In this document: positions 1-9,216 of the stretch, piece after piece
How the letters are laid out: each line of letters begins with the position of its first letter
Numbering within the stretch: position 1 is the first letter of the stretch
Source: a virus
Reading direction: 5' to 3' (one strand)
Virus record (IMG/VR): IMGVR_UViG_3300033149_002181
Span: 1 to 52,861 of that record
DNA: 52,861 nt
The notes under the pieces: generated by a model
Seen by the model: only the letters and a program-made list of their open reading frames with translations
Databases searched by the model: none
What the model was told of the DNA's origin: nothing
Program-made: the position numbers and the translations under genes

Positions 1-134
1 ATCCAAACCTGAAAGTTATACAATTATAATTCAAGGATAATCCCAGCTAAAATAATTATTAACACAATTAATATAATTCAGAATAAAATATACAGAGGAC
101 AGATGTCCTTATTTTTATAGGAGGATTCTTGCTT
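1..134. other. AT-rich intergenic region with a small hairpin
   Basis: No convincing gene is visible. A short perfect inverted repeat (AGGAC at 96-100, GTCCT at 105-109) is followed on the + strand by a T-run at 112-116, so it resembles a weak terminator. A near-identical palindrome lies close to the other window end (about 52768-52781). If the molecule is circular, the two flank the gap between the tail/lipoprotein genes and the lysis genes. Confidence 0.35.
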
Positions 135-935
135 TTATTGTTCAGAATAATGATCCCAAGCGAATTCTACTGTATTCTCCCATAAATCTTTTAAATCCTC
201 CGAGATAGTGGATGAATGTGAATAAGTAAATGCTGATAATTTATAATGCACCCCATCTGCGGCAATGACTTCAAAAATCCCATTGGGGGGCATAATTTCA
301 GTTATAAAATTTTCGCTACTGGGAGTATTATATTTTTCAAAATACGCATCACGTAAAATTGAGTCTTCTAACTTTTTAATTCCGTAGGGAGCTATAATTT
401 TTGTCCTATTGTGTGAGGCACCATAAGTTTCAATATAAACATCTGCCTCGTTTATAGACACGAATGATTGAGAAGAAAAAGACCAGCCTTGATGTTCATC
501 AGTATTATTGTGGATACATTTAAAATATCCATATGCTATAATAGTTAATTCCGCCGTTTCTTCTTGATATTTAGCAAATAATTTCCCTCGCCCTTTCTGA
601 GCTTTTGGCATAACATAAATACCATTATTCCTAACTGGGTCTTTTTCCCATGTTATACCCTCTGGGAAATTTGTTGACCATTCGATAGTAGGATTTTTTA
701 TCTTATTCCCATCACTATCATATACTTCTGCCCATGCATACCATGATTTAGCTTCAGGATATGGATATCCCGCATAAACATGACCCATATCGTTCTGGCT
801 ACTAATATTTCGTATTTTTATCACAGATTCCACCTCCGGTGAATGTTTATGTTTGATGGTTATTGAATATAAATTTAGCATTGAACATCCAGAGGCAATT
901 AACAAAAAAATGATTAAAAAATATATTTTTTTCAT
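135..935 (-). CDS. Phage-encoded lipoprotein (lysogenic-conversion candidate)
   Basis: This 266-residue protein has a classic lipoprotein signal: a Lys-rich start, a hydrophobic stretch and the lipobox LIASGC, so Cys17 should be lipidated and the protein anchored outside the membrane. The mature part is mostly beta-like. A stretch around residues 70-130 (WAEV, IEWSTN, GIYVMP) resembles a bacterial Ig-like fold. A strong purine-rich ribosome site precedes the ATG. It follows the tail genes and, on a circular map, precedes the lysis genes. That is a usual place for cargo genes, but a role in superinfection exclusion or surface change is only inference. The exact family is not recognised. Confidence 0.7.
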   Translation of the reverse strand: MKKIYFLIIFLLIASGCSMLNLYSITIKHKHSPEVESVIKIRNISSQNDMGHVYAGYPYPEAKSWYAWAEVYDSDGNKIKNPTIEWSTNFPEGITWEKDPVRNNGIYVMPKAQKGRGKLFAKYQEETAELTIIAYGYFKCIHNNTDEHQGWSFSSQSFVSINEADVYIETYGASHNRTKIIAPYGIKKLEDSILRDAYFEKYNTPSSENFITEIMPPNGIFEVIAADGVHYKLSAFTYSHSSTISEDLKDLWENTVEFAWDHYSEQ

Positions 936-975
936 TCATCCTCCCTCCTTTTTATATTATAATAGCAAAAATTTC

Positions 976-3282
976 TTATTTTTTCAAGATCAATACACTT
1001 AACTCTCTGTCTCCTGAATATGCGTATAATCCAGCCACATCTATTTTAGCTCTGCCTTTAATAGTATGGGTTCCAGCCGATACATTTTCTTCAAAATGAA
1101 TAATAGTAATATGTGATCCTGTTAATGAAAATTGCTCTCCACCTGTAATTCTAACTCGTGCTTCTTTGTCTGTTATATCAGTTCCATCATAATTTAAACA
1201 CCATGATGCGCTTAAATTATTTGTAACAGCTTCTTCGATAACTACCCAAGCATTCACTTGCATAATAAACATGCAAGATGCTGCTTCCGATAATGTGAAT
1301 TGCTTGCTAAAATTAGTAATATCTGAATAAGAAGTACTATTTATACGTGTCCCTGTATTATCATTTTTTGTAAATATTTGACGGTTAGTAAGGGCTCCAT
1401 CGGCGATTTTTTCTGTTGTAGTTGCTCCATCTTCTATATCCTCTGTCTGAATCCTTCCCGCCACCGCGCTAACCTGACTCGTATACCCCGAATAATTTCC
1501 CGAAGTGTCGTAAGCCCGCGCTTTCACGTAATAGGTCGTGCCCGGTGTCAGGTCTACTAAATCAAATCTGGCTGCCCGCCCTTTAGCTTTAAGCGTACTA
1601 CTTGATGGCGTAAACCCGCTTGATGTGGAAACGTGGATCTCGAATCCATCCCAAGTTATCTCAGGATTTGCATTCAACGTAACCGTCAAACCACGAATAG
1701 CAGAAGTGACAGTTAAACCGGTAGGCGTAGAAATCGTCTCCGTCATCTGGACGTTTCTGGTATTCGGCCTCCCAGCCGCCCCCGGTCTGGTTTGCATTTT
1801 CAACCACCGGCGCTTACCGCCGATAATTCGACCACATCCTGTTATTTCTGTCCTATATTTATGGCTGTCGAAATCTAAGGAGTGCCGGAAGCTCTCTACT
1901 CCGTAAAAATCATTTGTCGACGATAATTGGGGATTTATTACCACTATCCCTTTAAATATGTCCATCTCCGGTAAAAACGGCATATTGATTTTAGTTGTGC
2001 TTGTCAGGTCTTTTAGATCACTTAGAGCGGCATTGGCTAAATCAGTAGCTTCAGCAGAGGTATCAATCATGGAAGCATCGTCTTCCTCTATTTGCATAGC
2101 CCTGCGCCCGTAAGCAGCTATGCTAGCCGAATCCGTTACCGTTACACTTGCCCGGTCACCGGTGGAAATATCTCGATAGGTGACCTTGATGGCATTCCGC
2201 ACGTCACGATCCGAAATGTCCAAATCCTGGACATAAAAATCGTCTTCATAATCGAGAACGAAATCAGCTCCAACTGCAACCATAGACCGGGGCGGTTCCA
2301 TGAGTGTCAATTTATATTGGCTCGTCCCGGAATCCCATCTATATCCGCAAAACCATCCGAACATGCTTGTAATTTTCTGAAGGGCATCCCATACCGACAT
2401 GTATCCAATTTTAGCCGCATCGGTGTTTAGTATGGCAAATCCGGGAGAAACAGGGGTATACAAAGTGACCGCTCCGGCTCCTAAATTGTCGTCCAGAATA
2501 GACTGCATTACAGTTTCTGCCGGCGTGCCCCCTTCGCTGCCATACTGTGTTTCCGTCTCAATATAACAATCTTGTAGACGTTTAGACAAATCCCGGCATT
2601 CGCACGAGACGGAAAAAGGGCTTGTTGCAATAGAATCCCCTAGATATCCATGAAACAATGTAATGTATCCAGTATCGGCTGCATAATGCCTATAATTCAT
2701 GAGGACTGTTATATTCTCCGGAGGTGGAGTCGTAAAAGTTACCGCGCCGGTCGTTGTGTTAACAGAAAAATCGCTGGTATATTCAGTTGTGCTTTTTAAG
2801 CTGTTCCATCTGATATTCGTCGCCTCGGCCCAGGTTATGTTATTTAGTTCAGACCAGGTGTACGAGGCTCCGGCTGAATCTATCTCTACCGAACCGGAAA
2901 CTATAGGAACATGCTCCAGATAAAAAACGGTAGTAGAACCATCTCCTACCCCAATTACTTCTTGATGAACATAGGATTCAGCGGTTACGCGCGCCTGAAA
3001 TTGTACTTCACGATTCGGCCACAATAAGGGTGCATAGCTGCCGGAAAATTGATTCCATGAACTGTTTCGATCACGAGGGGCGAATGAGTTGTTTTCATCA
3101 TTGTGCAGAGTAAACGACATCCGACGCACTACTCCGTCAACGCCTGAACCGGTTCCCACTCCCGACACATCGCCCTGTTCTATTTCAAGTCTGGAGAGAT
3201 ATTCGGTTACATCTTCCCAAGTCTCGCCGTCAGTGCGACCGATATATAGTTTTGTGTATATTTTTCTATCGGAAGGTATCAT
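976..3282 (-). CDS. Tail tip/hub protein with fibronectin type III domain
   Basis: This 768-residue protein lies downstream of the tape measure gene, where siphophage tail-hub or tail-associated proteins are encoded. The first 500 residues look like a tail-hub/prophage tail protein, with an N-terminal segment on strand-rich measuring words (KLYIGR, WEDVTEYL) common in baseplate hub proteins. Residues about 515-610 form a fibronectin type III-like domain (TPTGLTV, ITWDGFEIHVS, LTPGTTYYVKARAYD). A short linker (EDIEDGATTTEKIADGA) of the kind that joins trimeric tail fibres follows. The C-terminal beta-rich part may bind the host surface. Subassembly is inferred from position. Confidence 0.7.
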   Translation of the reverse strand: MIPSDRKIYTKLYIGRTDGETWEDVTEYLSRLEIEQGDVSGVGTGSGVDGVVRRMSFTLHNDENNSFAPRDRNSSWNQFSGSYAPLLWPNREVQFQARVTAESYVHQEVIGVGDGSTTVFYLEHVPIVSGSVEIDSAGASYTWSELNNITWAEATNIRWNSLKSTTEYTSDFSVNTTTGAVTFTTPPPENITVLMNYRHYAADTGYITLFHGYLGDSIATSPFSVSCECRDLSKRLQDCYIETETQYGSEGGTPAETVMQSILDDNLGAGAVTLYTPVSPGFAILNTDAAKIGYMSVWDALQKITSMFGWFCGYRWDSGTSQYKLTLMEPPRSMVAVGADFVLDYEDDFYVQDLDISDRDVRNAIKVTYRDISTGDRASVTVTDSASIAAYGRRAMQIEEDDASMIDTSAEATDLANAALSDLKDLTSTTKINMPFLPEMDIFKGIVVINPQLSSTNDFYGVESFRHSLDFDSHKYRTEITGCGRIIGGKRRWLKMQTRPGAAGRPNTRNVQMTETISTPTGLTVTSAIRGLTVTLNANPEITWDGFEIHVSTSSGFTPSSSTLKAKGRAARFDLVDLTPGTTYYVKARAYDTSGNYSGYTSQVSAVAGRIQTEDIEDGATTTEKIADGALTNRQIFTKNDNTGTRINSTSYSDITNFSKQFTLSEAASCMFIMQVNAWVVIEEAVTNNLSASWCLNYDGTDITDKEARVRITGGEQFSLTGSHITIIHFEENVSAGTHTIKGRAKIDVAGLYAYSGDRELSVLILKK

Positions 3283-3374
3283 TGTATCACCCCAACTATT
3301 AAAATGTCATCGATAGAGCTTGCCAGTCCCGTCGGTGGCGAAGAGGCTCGGAGGTTTCGTCTTCGAGCTTTGGG

Positions 3375-4154
3375 TTATTTGTAGCGGCCTCGTGCGCTTA
3401 CATGTACGTTGCACGTGTCCCCGCTTTGAAATGCCCCATTAGACATGATGTCTAATATAACGCTTGAAATACTAAAGGTCCCCAATCGGAAATGTGTTTC
3501 ACGTTTATCTAAGCCAATATCGTCTGTAGCTGTGTAGTTAATATAAAATTGAGTATCCATAAACGATACAGGAAACAGCCATGTCCCTCGTATAGTGAAA
3601 GAGCTAACATAATCGCAAGTCAAGATTCTATAACACCATTGCTCTCCGTCTGCCGTTCTTTTCCATTCACCATACTCATTCTTCCCGCTTTCCGCTCCGC
3701 CTTCGCCACAATTGATAATATACCACGTCGTTGCGTTTACTCTATATACGGCCCCAATAATTCTCTCGTCCGTATCATAATAATAACCCTGTTTGGCATG
3801 ATTATACCCGCTCCATTGAAAATAAGCATCGGTCGGTCTTTCTGTAGCGGCACCGGTAGCAGAACGAAGCGTCACAGTCCCAGAAGTGTCTATGGTTACA
3901 TAATACCACTGTGCCCCCAATCCTGATTCACCGGTAAGCTCGGTTTCGGAGGTTTTCACCACGCCATAATCATTAGAACCATCATTGACATGTATAAACC
4001 CCGGAGTTATGCGTATATCATCTGAACCATAATAATAAATTTCAAGCCCTCTTTTTGCGCCCCATATCGACGTATTGAAATTCTCTCTGATATGTTGTGC
4101 GCTTACATTTATATAATCATTATCAGCCGGTTTATTATTATTCCAAATCGCCAT
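3375..4154 (-). CDS. Probable tail fibre / receptor-contact protein
   Basis: The 259-residue product starts with WNNNKPADNDYINVSAQ, a style of N-terminus common in phage fibre or appendage proteins that follow the tape measure gene. It is rich in Gly, Thr, Ser, Tyr and Asn and predicted beta. No enzyme motif was seen. A GAGGTG ribosome site lies just upstream of the ATG. Role is inferred from position between a small distal-tail gene and the tail hub. Confidence 0.5.
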   Translation of the reverse strand: MAIWNNNKPADNDYINVSAQHIRENFNTSIWGAKRGLEIYYYGSDDIRITPGFIHVNDGSNDYGVVKTSETELTGESGLGAQWYYVTIDTSGTVTLRSATGAATERPTDAYFQWSGYNHAKQGYYYDTDERIIGAVYRVNATTWYIINCGEGGAESGKNEYGEWKRTADGEQWCYRILTCDYVSSFTIRGTWLFPVSFMDTQFYINYTATDDIGLDKRETHFRLGTFSISSVILDIMSNGAFQSGDTCNVHVSARGRYK

Positions 4155-4168
4155 ATTTTTTCACCTCG

Positions 4169-4525
4169 CTACTGTTCTGTTACCGTAAATGATAGTTCCC
4201 GATACTGATATGGCCACAAAGCGCGACTTTCCTTGTCCACCTCTACATAAGCGGAAACAGTATTAGCCTCATCTCCAAATTCATCAAGCCAGAAATCGAC
4301 AGTGCCAAACGAAATAGCTTCCAGGTAACTTAAAATAGCATCTGCCTGCGCTTTGGAAATCAAACGGGTCTCAATCTTCCATATACGTTTATAAGAAGCG
4401 GCGGCAAGCGTATCTTGTCTTAACTTGCCGCCGGCCGTCCGGGCTTTGTCTCCTAGTATTTCCCTTGAGATTTCCTGCACATAAACGCGGGGAATTTCTA
4501 TCGTATCAAATTTCGCTATTGCCAA
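4169..4525 (-). CDS. Small distal tail protein
   Basis: The start chosen is TTG at 4525, one base after the tape measure stop and preceded by GGGGGTG. A longer frame exists upstream but would overlap the tape measure gene. The 118-residue product (AIAKFDTIEIPRVYV...) contains an alpha/beta pattern ending in YRELSFTVTEQ. The size and the site directly after the tape measure gene suit a distal tail or tail-tip component, but I do not recognise the family. Confidence 0.55.
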   Translation of the reverse strand: MAIAKFDTIEIPRVYVQEISREILGDKARTAGGKLRQDTLAAASYKRIWKIETRLISKAQADAILSYLEAISFGTVDFWLDEFGDEANTVSAYVEVDKESRALWPYQYRELSFTVTEQ

Positions 4526-4526
4526 T

Positions 4527-7499
4527 TTAGTACACCCCCTGACCGGCGAGGTTAAGTGAGCGGCCGCGTCGCCCGACTGCCAGGTTGACTTTGCGTTCAA
4601 AATCGTCATAGCCGTAAACGTCACCGTATATATTAATCGTTAGTCCGCCGCGTACCCTGGATTCAGGGGTGATATATTCCCCCTCTCCGCCTTCAGCCAC
4701 TCGGACGATTCGTCCGCCCGGAGTCGGCGGGATATAACCACCGTTGGCAAAACCGGGTATGGGAATGGCCCGCGCTACTTGGAAACGGGTCAGGACGTAT
4801 TTAAAACCGGCAGGGATATTCCTTAGAGACTGACTTACCTTATCTGCAGTTTCGGCCAAATCCTCAGCGGAATCAGCCGCTTGAGCTTGCGCCATAGCCG
4901 AATCCCAAGTTAGATTAGCCAGCTCATTTAATCCTTCTTGCAGCGGTTCTGTATTTATTGTCCCTAAATGAACTCCCAGCCAACCTAGTGCCCAATTAAT
5001 AGCTCTGGCAACAGCGTTCCAGGCGTGGGCGATGCCTAAAGCCAAAGCGGACACTACTATACCAAGCAACTTAAATACCGGGAAAAGCGCCTGCAGAACC
5101 GGCATAAAAATCGCGGAGAAAATAACACTCAAAACTTTCAGGACCGGGGCTAGGGACTTAGAAATCACTAGAATCAACGGCAATAACGGCTGCAATAACA
5201 TACCTACAGCATCAGCGGCCGCCTGTAGGAGAGGATTGATGATGTTTAGAATTTGTGCAAAAGTCTGCGAATTAGATATAACAGCCGTCAGGGCGCCGGC
5301 GGCCATCCCAACCGGTCCGCCTGCAGCTCCGGCCTGCGCTCCTTGTATTGCCGCAAAAACTATCGGAATGTTTTGGAGCAGCTTATCTATCGCGAAGTCT
5401 TTGATAGATTTCAGGCTGTCCGTTAACTGTTGCCATAGAGTCTTTTGTTCTTCTATGACCGGTCTCATTTCCGCTACTTGCAACATGATATTTATCAAAC
5501 TGCTAGTGGCTTCTTCTGCAAAGAAAAAAGAGTCTATAAAGTCCTCCAGTTTTGTCCGCAGCTCTGCAAAGGTGCTTTTTATCTGCTCGACTTTTTCCTC
5601 ACCTAATATGGCTATGGCCAGTTTCTCAACTGCAGTAGCAATGATCTCAAAAAGTCGCGTAAATCCTGCAAGTAATGATCGACCAAGAGAACGGAACATG
5701 TCTCTCATATCGGTTACTGTCGCTTTGGCCTCGCTTAAACCGGGAACGGTAGCCTGTGGCGCGTAGCCTTCCTGGAAACCAGGTACTCCCATTGCTCGGA
5801 ACCATCCGGCCACAGCGGGTAAACCACCCTGTACAATTTTTGCAGGCACAACCGCTTCGCCGGGTGCGAGGAGAGCGGGGAATTGGTCAGGACCGAAGGC
5901 GCCGGGTAAAACAGCCCCTTCTTGAAATCTCCACTTGAACAATTCACCAAGATTCGGCATAGTAAGTGGTTTCCTAAATCCCTCCTTAGTGGCTTCACCG
6001 AATTCTCTGCCGAATTCTTTCACCTTCTGCATAAAGCCAGAGCCTAATTCAAGGTTTAACGCTATTGTGAACGCTAGTACACCGGCTTGAGGGCTACCAG
6101 TAAACACTCCTATCCCTATCCCGGCTGCCAGCGCTAACGCCATATCCTGGCCAAATTTTTTGAAACTACCGGCTGCAATGGCTTCGGATAGTTTTATTCC
6201 GACAGTGAGCAGACCGATGCCCAGCGATAACCCGCCTATCCCCAATTTTCCGCCGACATTGCCAAATACTGAACCAATAGCAGTTAAAATTTTTGCCGCC
6301 GCACCTTTGGCCAACATTAAACTAATAGCAATCACCGCACCTTTAGACCATAAATCGGAAATCGTACCAAAAAACGTTGCCCAGTCACCGGATTTTAGGG
6401 CTTCCCAAAGTGTTCCGCCGATATTAATTACCCAGTTCCAAGCTTTTTTCACATAATCCCAAAGAGTCTCAAATACCGGCCTGATAGCGTCCCAAACGGC
6501 TAAAGTCTTATCCCGTATCCCGCCCCAGTTGTCTTTCCATACAACGTACAAGAGGGATAGACCTGCAGTGATCAGCATAAAGGGCGAAGTCAGAATGCCG
6601 GCGATAAATGCTATGACCCCCCCTATCAGGGTAAGGCCTTTTACGAAAACAGCAATCCCGGCGACTACAACACCAAAAACGGTAACCAGTCCTAAGATGG
6701 CAGCTGCAAGAACGCCCCAACGAGCAATTTGAGACTTTGTCGTATCATCTAACTGACTTAACTTCTCGACCAGGCGGCTTGCTTTGCGGGTAATTTTCTG
6801 GAATACTTTTACAAGCGGTTGTTCAATTATAAATCCCATCTGTTCCGCTAAATCGCCAAGCACGTTTTTCATCTGGGTAAACGCACCCATCGCTGTTTTA
6901 GTCATTTCCCGGGCGGCCGGGCCAGTGTTCTTGTCGAGAATCCGCATCAACAAAGCAATTTTTTCAAATTGATTAGCAGCATCAAATGCTTTTCGTTCTG
7001 CCTCGGTGAGGACAATACCATAACGCGAAAGTGCCCCGGCCCCCGTTGAGAGCGCGCGGCCGACCTGCACAGCAGCCTGGCGCAAATCCATATTATACAT
7101 AGCGGCCAAATTTTGTACTCTAGGAAGTAAGTCAAGAATTTGCTTTTCCGTCAGTTGAAATGTAGTCAGCATAGCAGCAGCTTCAATAGTGGCTTCGTCA
7201 CCGTATTTTGTAAGTTTCTGCAGTTGACTGGCATACCGCTTAATTTTCTCAATATTAATGGCCTGTCCGGTGCCCTTAATCGCCGCCGCTAGTTTTAGTT
7301 CCGCCTCCCTTTGTTTTGAAGCTGCTGCGACAAGACCCATGGAAACAGCAGTAAACCCGGCTAGGGCGACCGTAGCTCGTTTTGCGAAGCGCGTTGCTAC
7401 ATTTTGAAGCCCGTCTAATTTTTTATGCACCCGCGCGAGACCTGCTTCAAACCCCCGTGTGTCCGCGCCGATTTTAAATTCAATCGTCCCTACTCGCAT
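4527..7499 (-). CDS. Tail tape measure protein
   Basis: This is the longest tail gene (990 residues). The N-terminus (MRVGTIEFKIGADTRGFEAGL...VHKKLDGL) is typical of phage tape measure proteins. Several hydrophobic membrane-like segments lie around residues 260-310, 440-480 and 770-830. Helical Ala-rich stretches alternate with them. The protein sets tail length and is ejected with DNA. It starts inside the end of the second chaperone frame, as is usual. The C-terminal Gly-rich region (FANGGYIPPTPGGR, VAEGGEGEYITPES) matches the usual tape measure tail. I see no lytic transglycosylase or peptidase motif. Confidence 0.92.
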   Translation of the reverse strand: MRVGTIEFKIGADTRGFEAGLARVHKKLDGLQNVATRFAKRATVALAGFTAVSMGLVAAASKQREAELKLAAAIKGTGQAINIEKIKRYASQLQKLTKYGDEATIEAAAMLTTFQLTEKQILDLLPRVQNLAAMYNMDLRQAAVQVGRALSTGAGALSRYGIVLTEAERKAFDAANQFEKIALLMRILDKNTGPAAREMTKTAMGAFTQMKNVLGDLAEQMGFIIEQPLVKVFQKITRKASRLVEKLSQLDDTTKSQIARWGVLAAAILGLVTVFGVVVAGIAVFVKGLTLIGGVIAFIAGILTSPFMLITAGLSLLYVVWKDNWGGIRDKTLAVWDAIRPVFETLWDYVKKAWNWVINIGGTLWEALKSGDWATFFGTISDLWSKGAVIAISLMLAKGAAAKILTAIGSVFGNVGGKLGIGGLSLGIGLLTVGIKLSEAIAAGSFKKFGQDMALALAAGIGIGVFTGSPQAGVLAFTIALNLELGSGFMQKVKEFGREFGEATKEGFRKPLTMPNLGELFKWRFQEGAVLPGAFGPDQFPALLAPGEAVVPAKIVQGGLPAVAGWFRAMGVPGFQEGYAPQATVPGLSEAKATVTDMRDMFRSLGRSLLAGFTRLFEIIATAVEKLAIAILGEEKVEQIKSTFAELRTKLEDFIDSFFFAEEATSSLINIMLQVAEMRPVIEEQKTLWQQLTDSLKSIKDFAIDKLLQNIPIVFAAIQGAQAGAAGGPVGMAAGALTAVISNSQTFAQILNIINPLLQAAADAVGMLLQPLLPLILVISKSLAPVLKVLSVIFSAIFMPVLQALFPVFKLLGIVVSALALGIAHAWNAVARAINWALGWLGVHLGTINTEPLQEGLNELANLTWDSAMAQAQAADSAEDLAETADKVSQSLRNIPAGFKYVLTRFQVARAIPIPGFANGGYIPPTPGGRIVRVAEGGEGEYITPESRVRGGLTINIYGDVYGYDDFERKVNLAVGRRGRSLNLAGQGVY

Positions 7500-7789
7500 T
7501 TTTTCTTATCCCTCCGCCTATCTACGCCGCCGAAGAAAACATTCAGTCGTTCTACGATCACAAGTTGTTCCTTCCAGCTTTTTGGCTTTTTCGGGAATCG
7601 CGGCATAAAATCTTCTGGTTTGAGTCGGTGACCTTTTTTTGCGAAAATGTTGGCCAACGTCGAACAGATTAAACCGGTCTGCCAGCTCTCCCATCGTTTC
7701 TGCTCCTCCAGCCTTTCCACCAAAGCCGAATACTGCCGCGGCGTCAACCTCCAAAACTCTTCGTCACCAAGCCCCAGGTCATACCGCAC
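7490..7789 (-). CDS. Tail assembly chaperone, frameshift (T) part
   Basis: This frame encodes WRLTPRQYSALVERLEEQK, a pattern found in the second (T) half of siphophage tail chaperones. The GTG at 7789 is the first standard start, but the frame is open further upstream (RKRTDWLTVWSVVRYDLG) back into the end of the preceding gene. The functional product is therefore probably a G-T fusion made by -1 frameshifting at 7828-7834. The fused protein would guide tape measure and tail tube assembly and is absent from the finished virion. It overlaps the tape measure start by 10 bases. Confidence 0.75.
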   Translation of the reverse strand: MRYDLGLGDEEFWRLTPRQYSALVERLEEQKRWESWQTGLICSTLANIFAKKGHRLKPEDFMPRFPKKPKSWKEQLVIVERLNVFFGGVDRRRDKKKCE

Positions 7790-7803
7790 AACTGACCAGA
7801 CAG

Positions 7804-8154
7804 TCAGCCAGTCTGTTCGTTTCCTGCTAAAGGGGATTCCTCAGCCTCCGTATTGTTCTCGCCGTTCTCAATGAGCGAATTATTCATCAGATCAGAGAGG
7901 CTTGAAATGATTTTTGTCATATTCCCGGAGTGAATCAGTCTGCCGACGTCCTCTATGTTGATTTCGGGGTCACTGCCAGAACGAATACACGCCCAAAGCA
8001 AGGCCCTGATGCTCCGGGCACTGGCCTGATTTTGTAGTTCAAAAATGGTTATGCCAGTAGTCTCTTCAAAATTGACAAGGGCGTTGAAGTCAAGCCGCAG
8101 GGTATATTTCTTTCCTTCGAGTTCTAGTTCTACGGTTGGAGATATTGGATTCAT
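7804..8154 (-). CDS. Tail assembly chaperone, G part
   Basis: The 116-residue protein begins MNPISPTVELELEGKKYTLR, followed by FNALVNFEETTG, matching the usual tail assembly chaperone fold (short strands, then helices). It lies between the tail tube and tape measure genes, the canonical chaperone site. An unslipped ribosome ends at the TGA at 7804. A slip on C CCT TTA near the end joins it to the downstream frame. GTGAGGTGA is the ribosome site. Confidence 0.8.
   Translation of the reverse strand: MNPISPTVELELEGKKYTLRLDFNALVNFEETTGITIFELQNQASARSIRALLWACIRSGSDPEINIEDVGRLIHSGNMTKIISSLSDLMNNSLIENGENNTEAEESPLAGNEQTG
7828..7834 (-). promoter_or_regulatory. Putative -1 ribosomal frameshift site (C CCT TTA)
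   Basis: Read on the minus strand, the heptamer is C CCT TTA in the zero frame of the first chaperone gene (Pro-Leu codons), fitting the X XXY YYZ rule exactly. After a one-base backward slip, translation continues as PFSRKRTDWLTVW and enters the downstream chaperone frame. Frameshifted chaperones at this position are established for many siphophages. The efficiency of this heptamer is not known to me. Confidence 0.65.
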
Positions 8155-8165
8155 ATTTAATCACC

Positions 8166-8600
8166 TCACACTAATGTTGGTTGACCGGAAATTTTAAGGG
8201 TAATACTGCTCTGGAGTCTACCGGCCACCGGAGCCGACGGCTCCATCCCGGTTACAAGCGCCGAGAAGGACCAAGTGGTTTGACCCGCATCGGGAAATAC
8301 TAGCTGAAAGTTCCGAAGCGTCCGATTCATCATATCGGCAACTAGACCGGTACTAGCATCGTGAGTTCCATGGGTCGGAATATAATTGATATCGAACGTT
8401 ACCTCACCTGATCTCAAGATAGTCCCGATGTGTTCCTCCCAGCCACCAGTGGAGTCATGGCTGGTAACGTCTTCTGTGTCCAGGCTGAGACTGGGGCCGG
8501 TGATGTCAAGGACCTCAGCGATGGTCGTGAAGTTCTCGGTGGGCTCTGCACCGTCGCCAATTTTTAACAGCGTCCCAAATGAGCTAATAGCATTAGACAT
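8166..8600 (-). CDS. Major tail tube protein
   Basis: The 144-residue protein matches small siphophage tail tube proteins: ISSFGTLLKIGDG at the start, then EVLDITGPSLSLDTEDVTSH, GEVTFDINYIP and a C-terminal SSITLKISGQPTL. These polymerise as hexamer rings to form the tail tube. It lies right before the chaperone pair. Strong GAGAGGAGG ribosome site, fitting a highly expressed gene. Confidence 0.82.
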   Translation of the reverse strand: MSNAISSFGTLLKIGDGAEPTENFTTIAEVLDITGPSLSLDTEDVTSHDSTGGWEEHIGTILRSGEVTFDINYIPTHGTHDASTGLVADMMNRTLRNFQLVFPDAGQTTWSFSALVTGMEPSAPVAGRLQSSITLKISGQPTLV

Positions 8601-8620
8601 TTTTTATTTACCTCCTCTCG

Positions 8621-8968
8621 TTAAGGCAGCACTATAACGCCGAATTTGATATCCGCAGTGCTGGCCTCCAGATAAATTTTCCCATCCGACTGCTGCCAAC
8701 CAAGTGTCGGAAATGGACCAAAAATTGCAATTCCGCCTGCATCGATACTGTAATCCGTGATGTCCTCCGTCCGCCCATAAGGATCGGCAGTGGAATTAAT
8801 AGTCACAGTTCCACTGCTTGCACCCGTATTCTGTGCAACCACCAGTTCCTTTCCCGTTGAAACGAACTCATTTTTATTGGTAACATCCGCCGCCGCCAGA
8901 GTTAATGCCGCTCCGGTCGAGGCATAATAACCTGGAGCATTGGTCTTAGTTAAAGTCGCTCTGGCCAT
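8621..8968 (-). CDS. Small structural protein of the connector/tail region
   Basis: The 115-residue product is Thr, Ala and Gly rich and beta-like (GYYASTGAALTLAAADV..., SGTVTINSTADPYGR, GGIAIFGPFPTLGWQ). The pattern resembles small capsid- or tail-decorating proteins. It lies between tail completion and tail tube genes and has a good AAGGAGG ribosome site. Precise role not identified. Confidence 0.5.
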   Translation of the reverse strand: MARATLTKTNAPGYYASTGAALTLAAADVTNKNEFVSTGKELVVAQNTGASSGTVTINSTADPYGRTEDITDYSIDAGGIAIFGPFPTLGWQQSDGKIYLEASTADIKFGVIVLP

Positions 8969-8972
8969 TTAC

Positions 8973-9200
8973 TCATTCCTCCTTATCCCCGATTAAGTTT
9001 CCGAATCGGTCATAAATCGGTACTGTTACCGGTTTTATTTTTGGTCGGGGGGTGTGTCTTGCCAGGATGTGTTCTTTTATGTCACTTTCGTCCAATGAAT
9101 CATAAGCGCATAAATTACACCGATAGCAAGACGTCCCCCGCCATGTGCCGACTGTATATTGTTGATGTTCTTCTGCTTCTACGCGTTTTCGTCTGGCCAA
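8973..9200 (-). CDS. Small C2H2-type zinc-finger protein in the tail operon
   Basis: The 75-residue product starts at TTG behind AAGGAGGTG. It contains a C2H2-like finger (CNLC, then H-x4-H in KEHILARH) preceded by a basic segment (ARRKRVE). A zinc-binding fold is thus likely. Such proteins occur in structural operons of some Firmicutes phages with unknown role. The C-terminus (VPIYDRFGNLIG) is not recognised. It may bind nucleic acid or be a structural accessory. Confidence 0.55.
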   Translation of the reverse strand: MARRKRVEAEEHQQYTVGTWRGTSCYRCNLCAYDSLDESDIKEHILARHTPRPKIKPVTVPIYDRFGNLIGDKEE

Positions 9201-9216
9201 TTCAGCACCTCCTTAA

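Noticed and set aside
1538-1906. Plus-strand frames over tail and capsid genes
   Set aside because: Long + frames opposite the structural genes have no ribosome sites or motifs and follow the codon pattern of the minus-strand genes.
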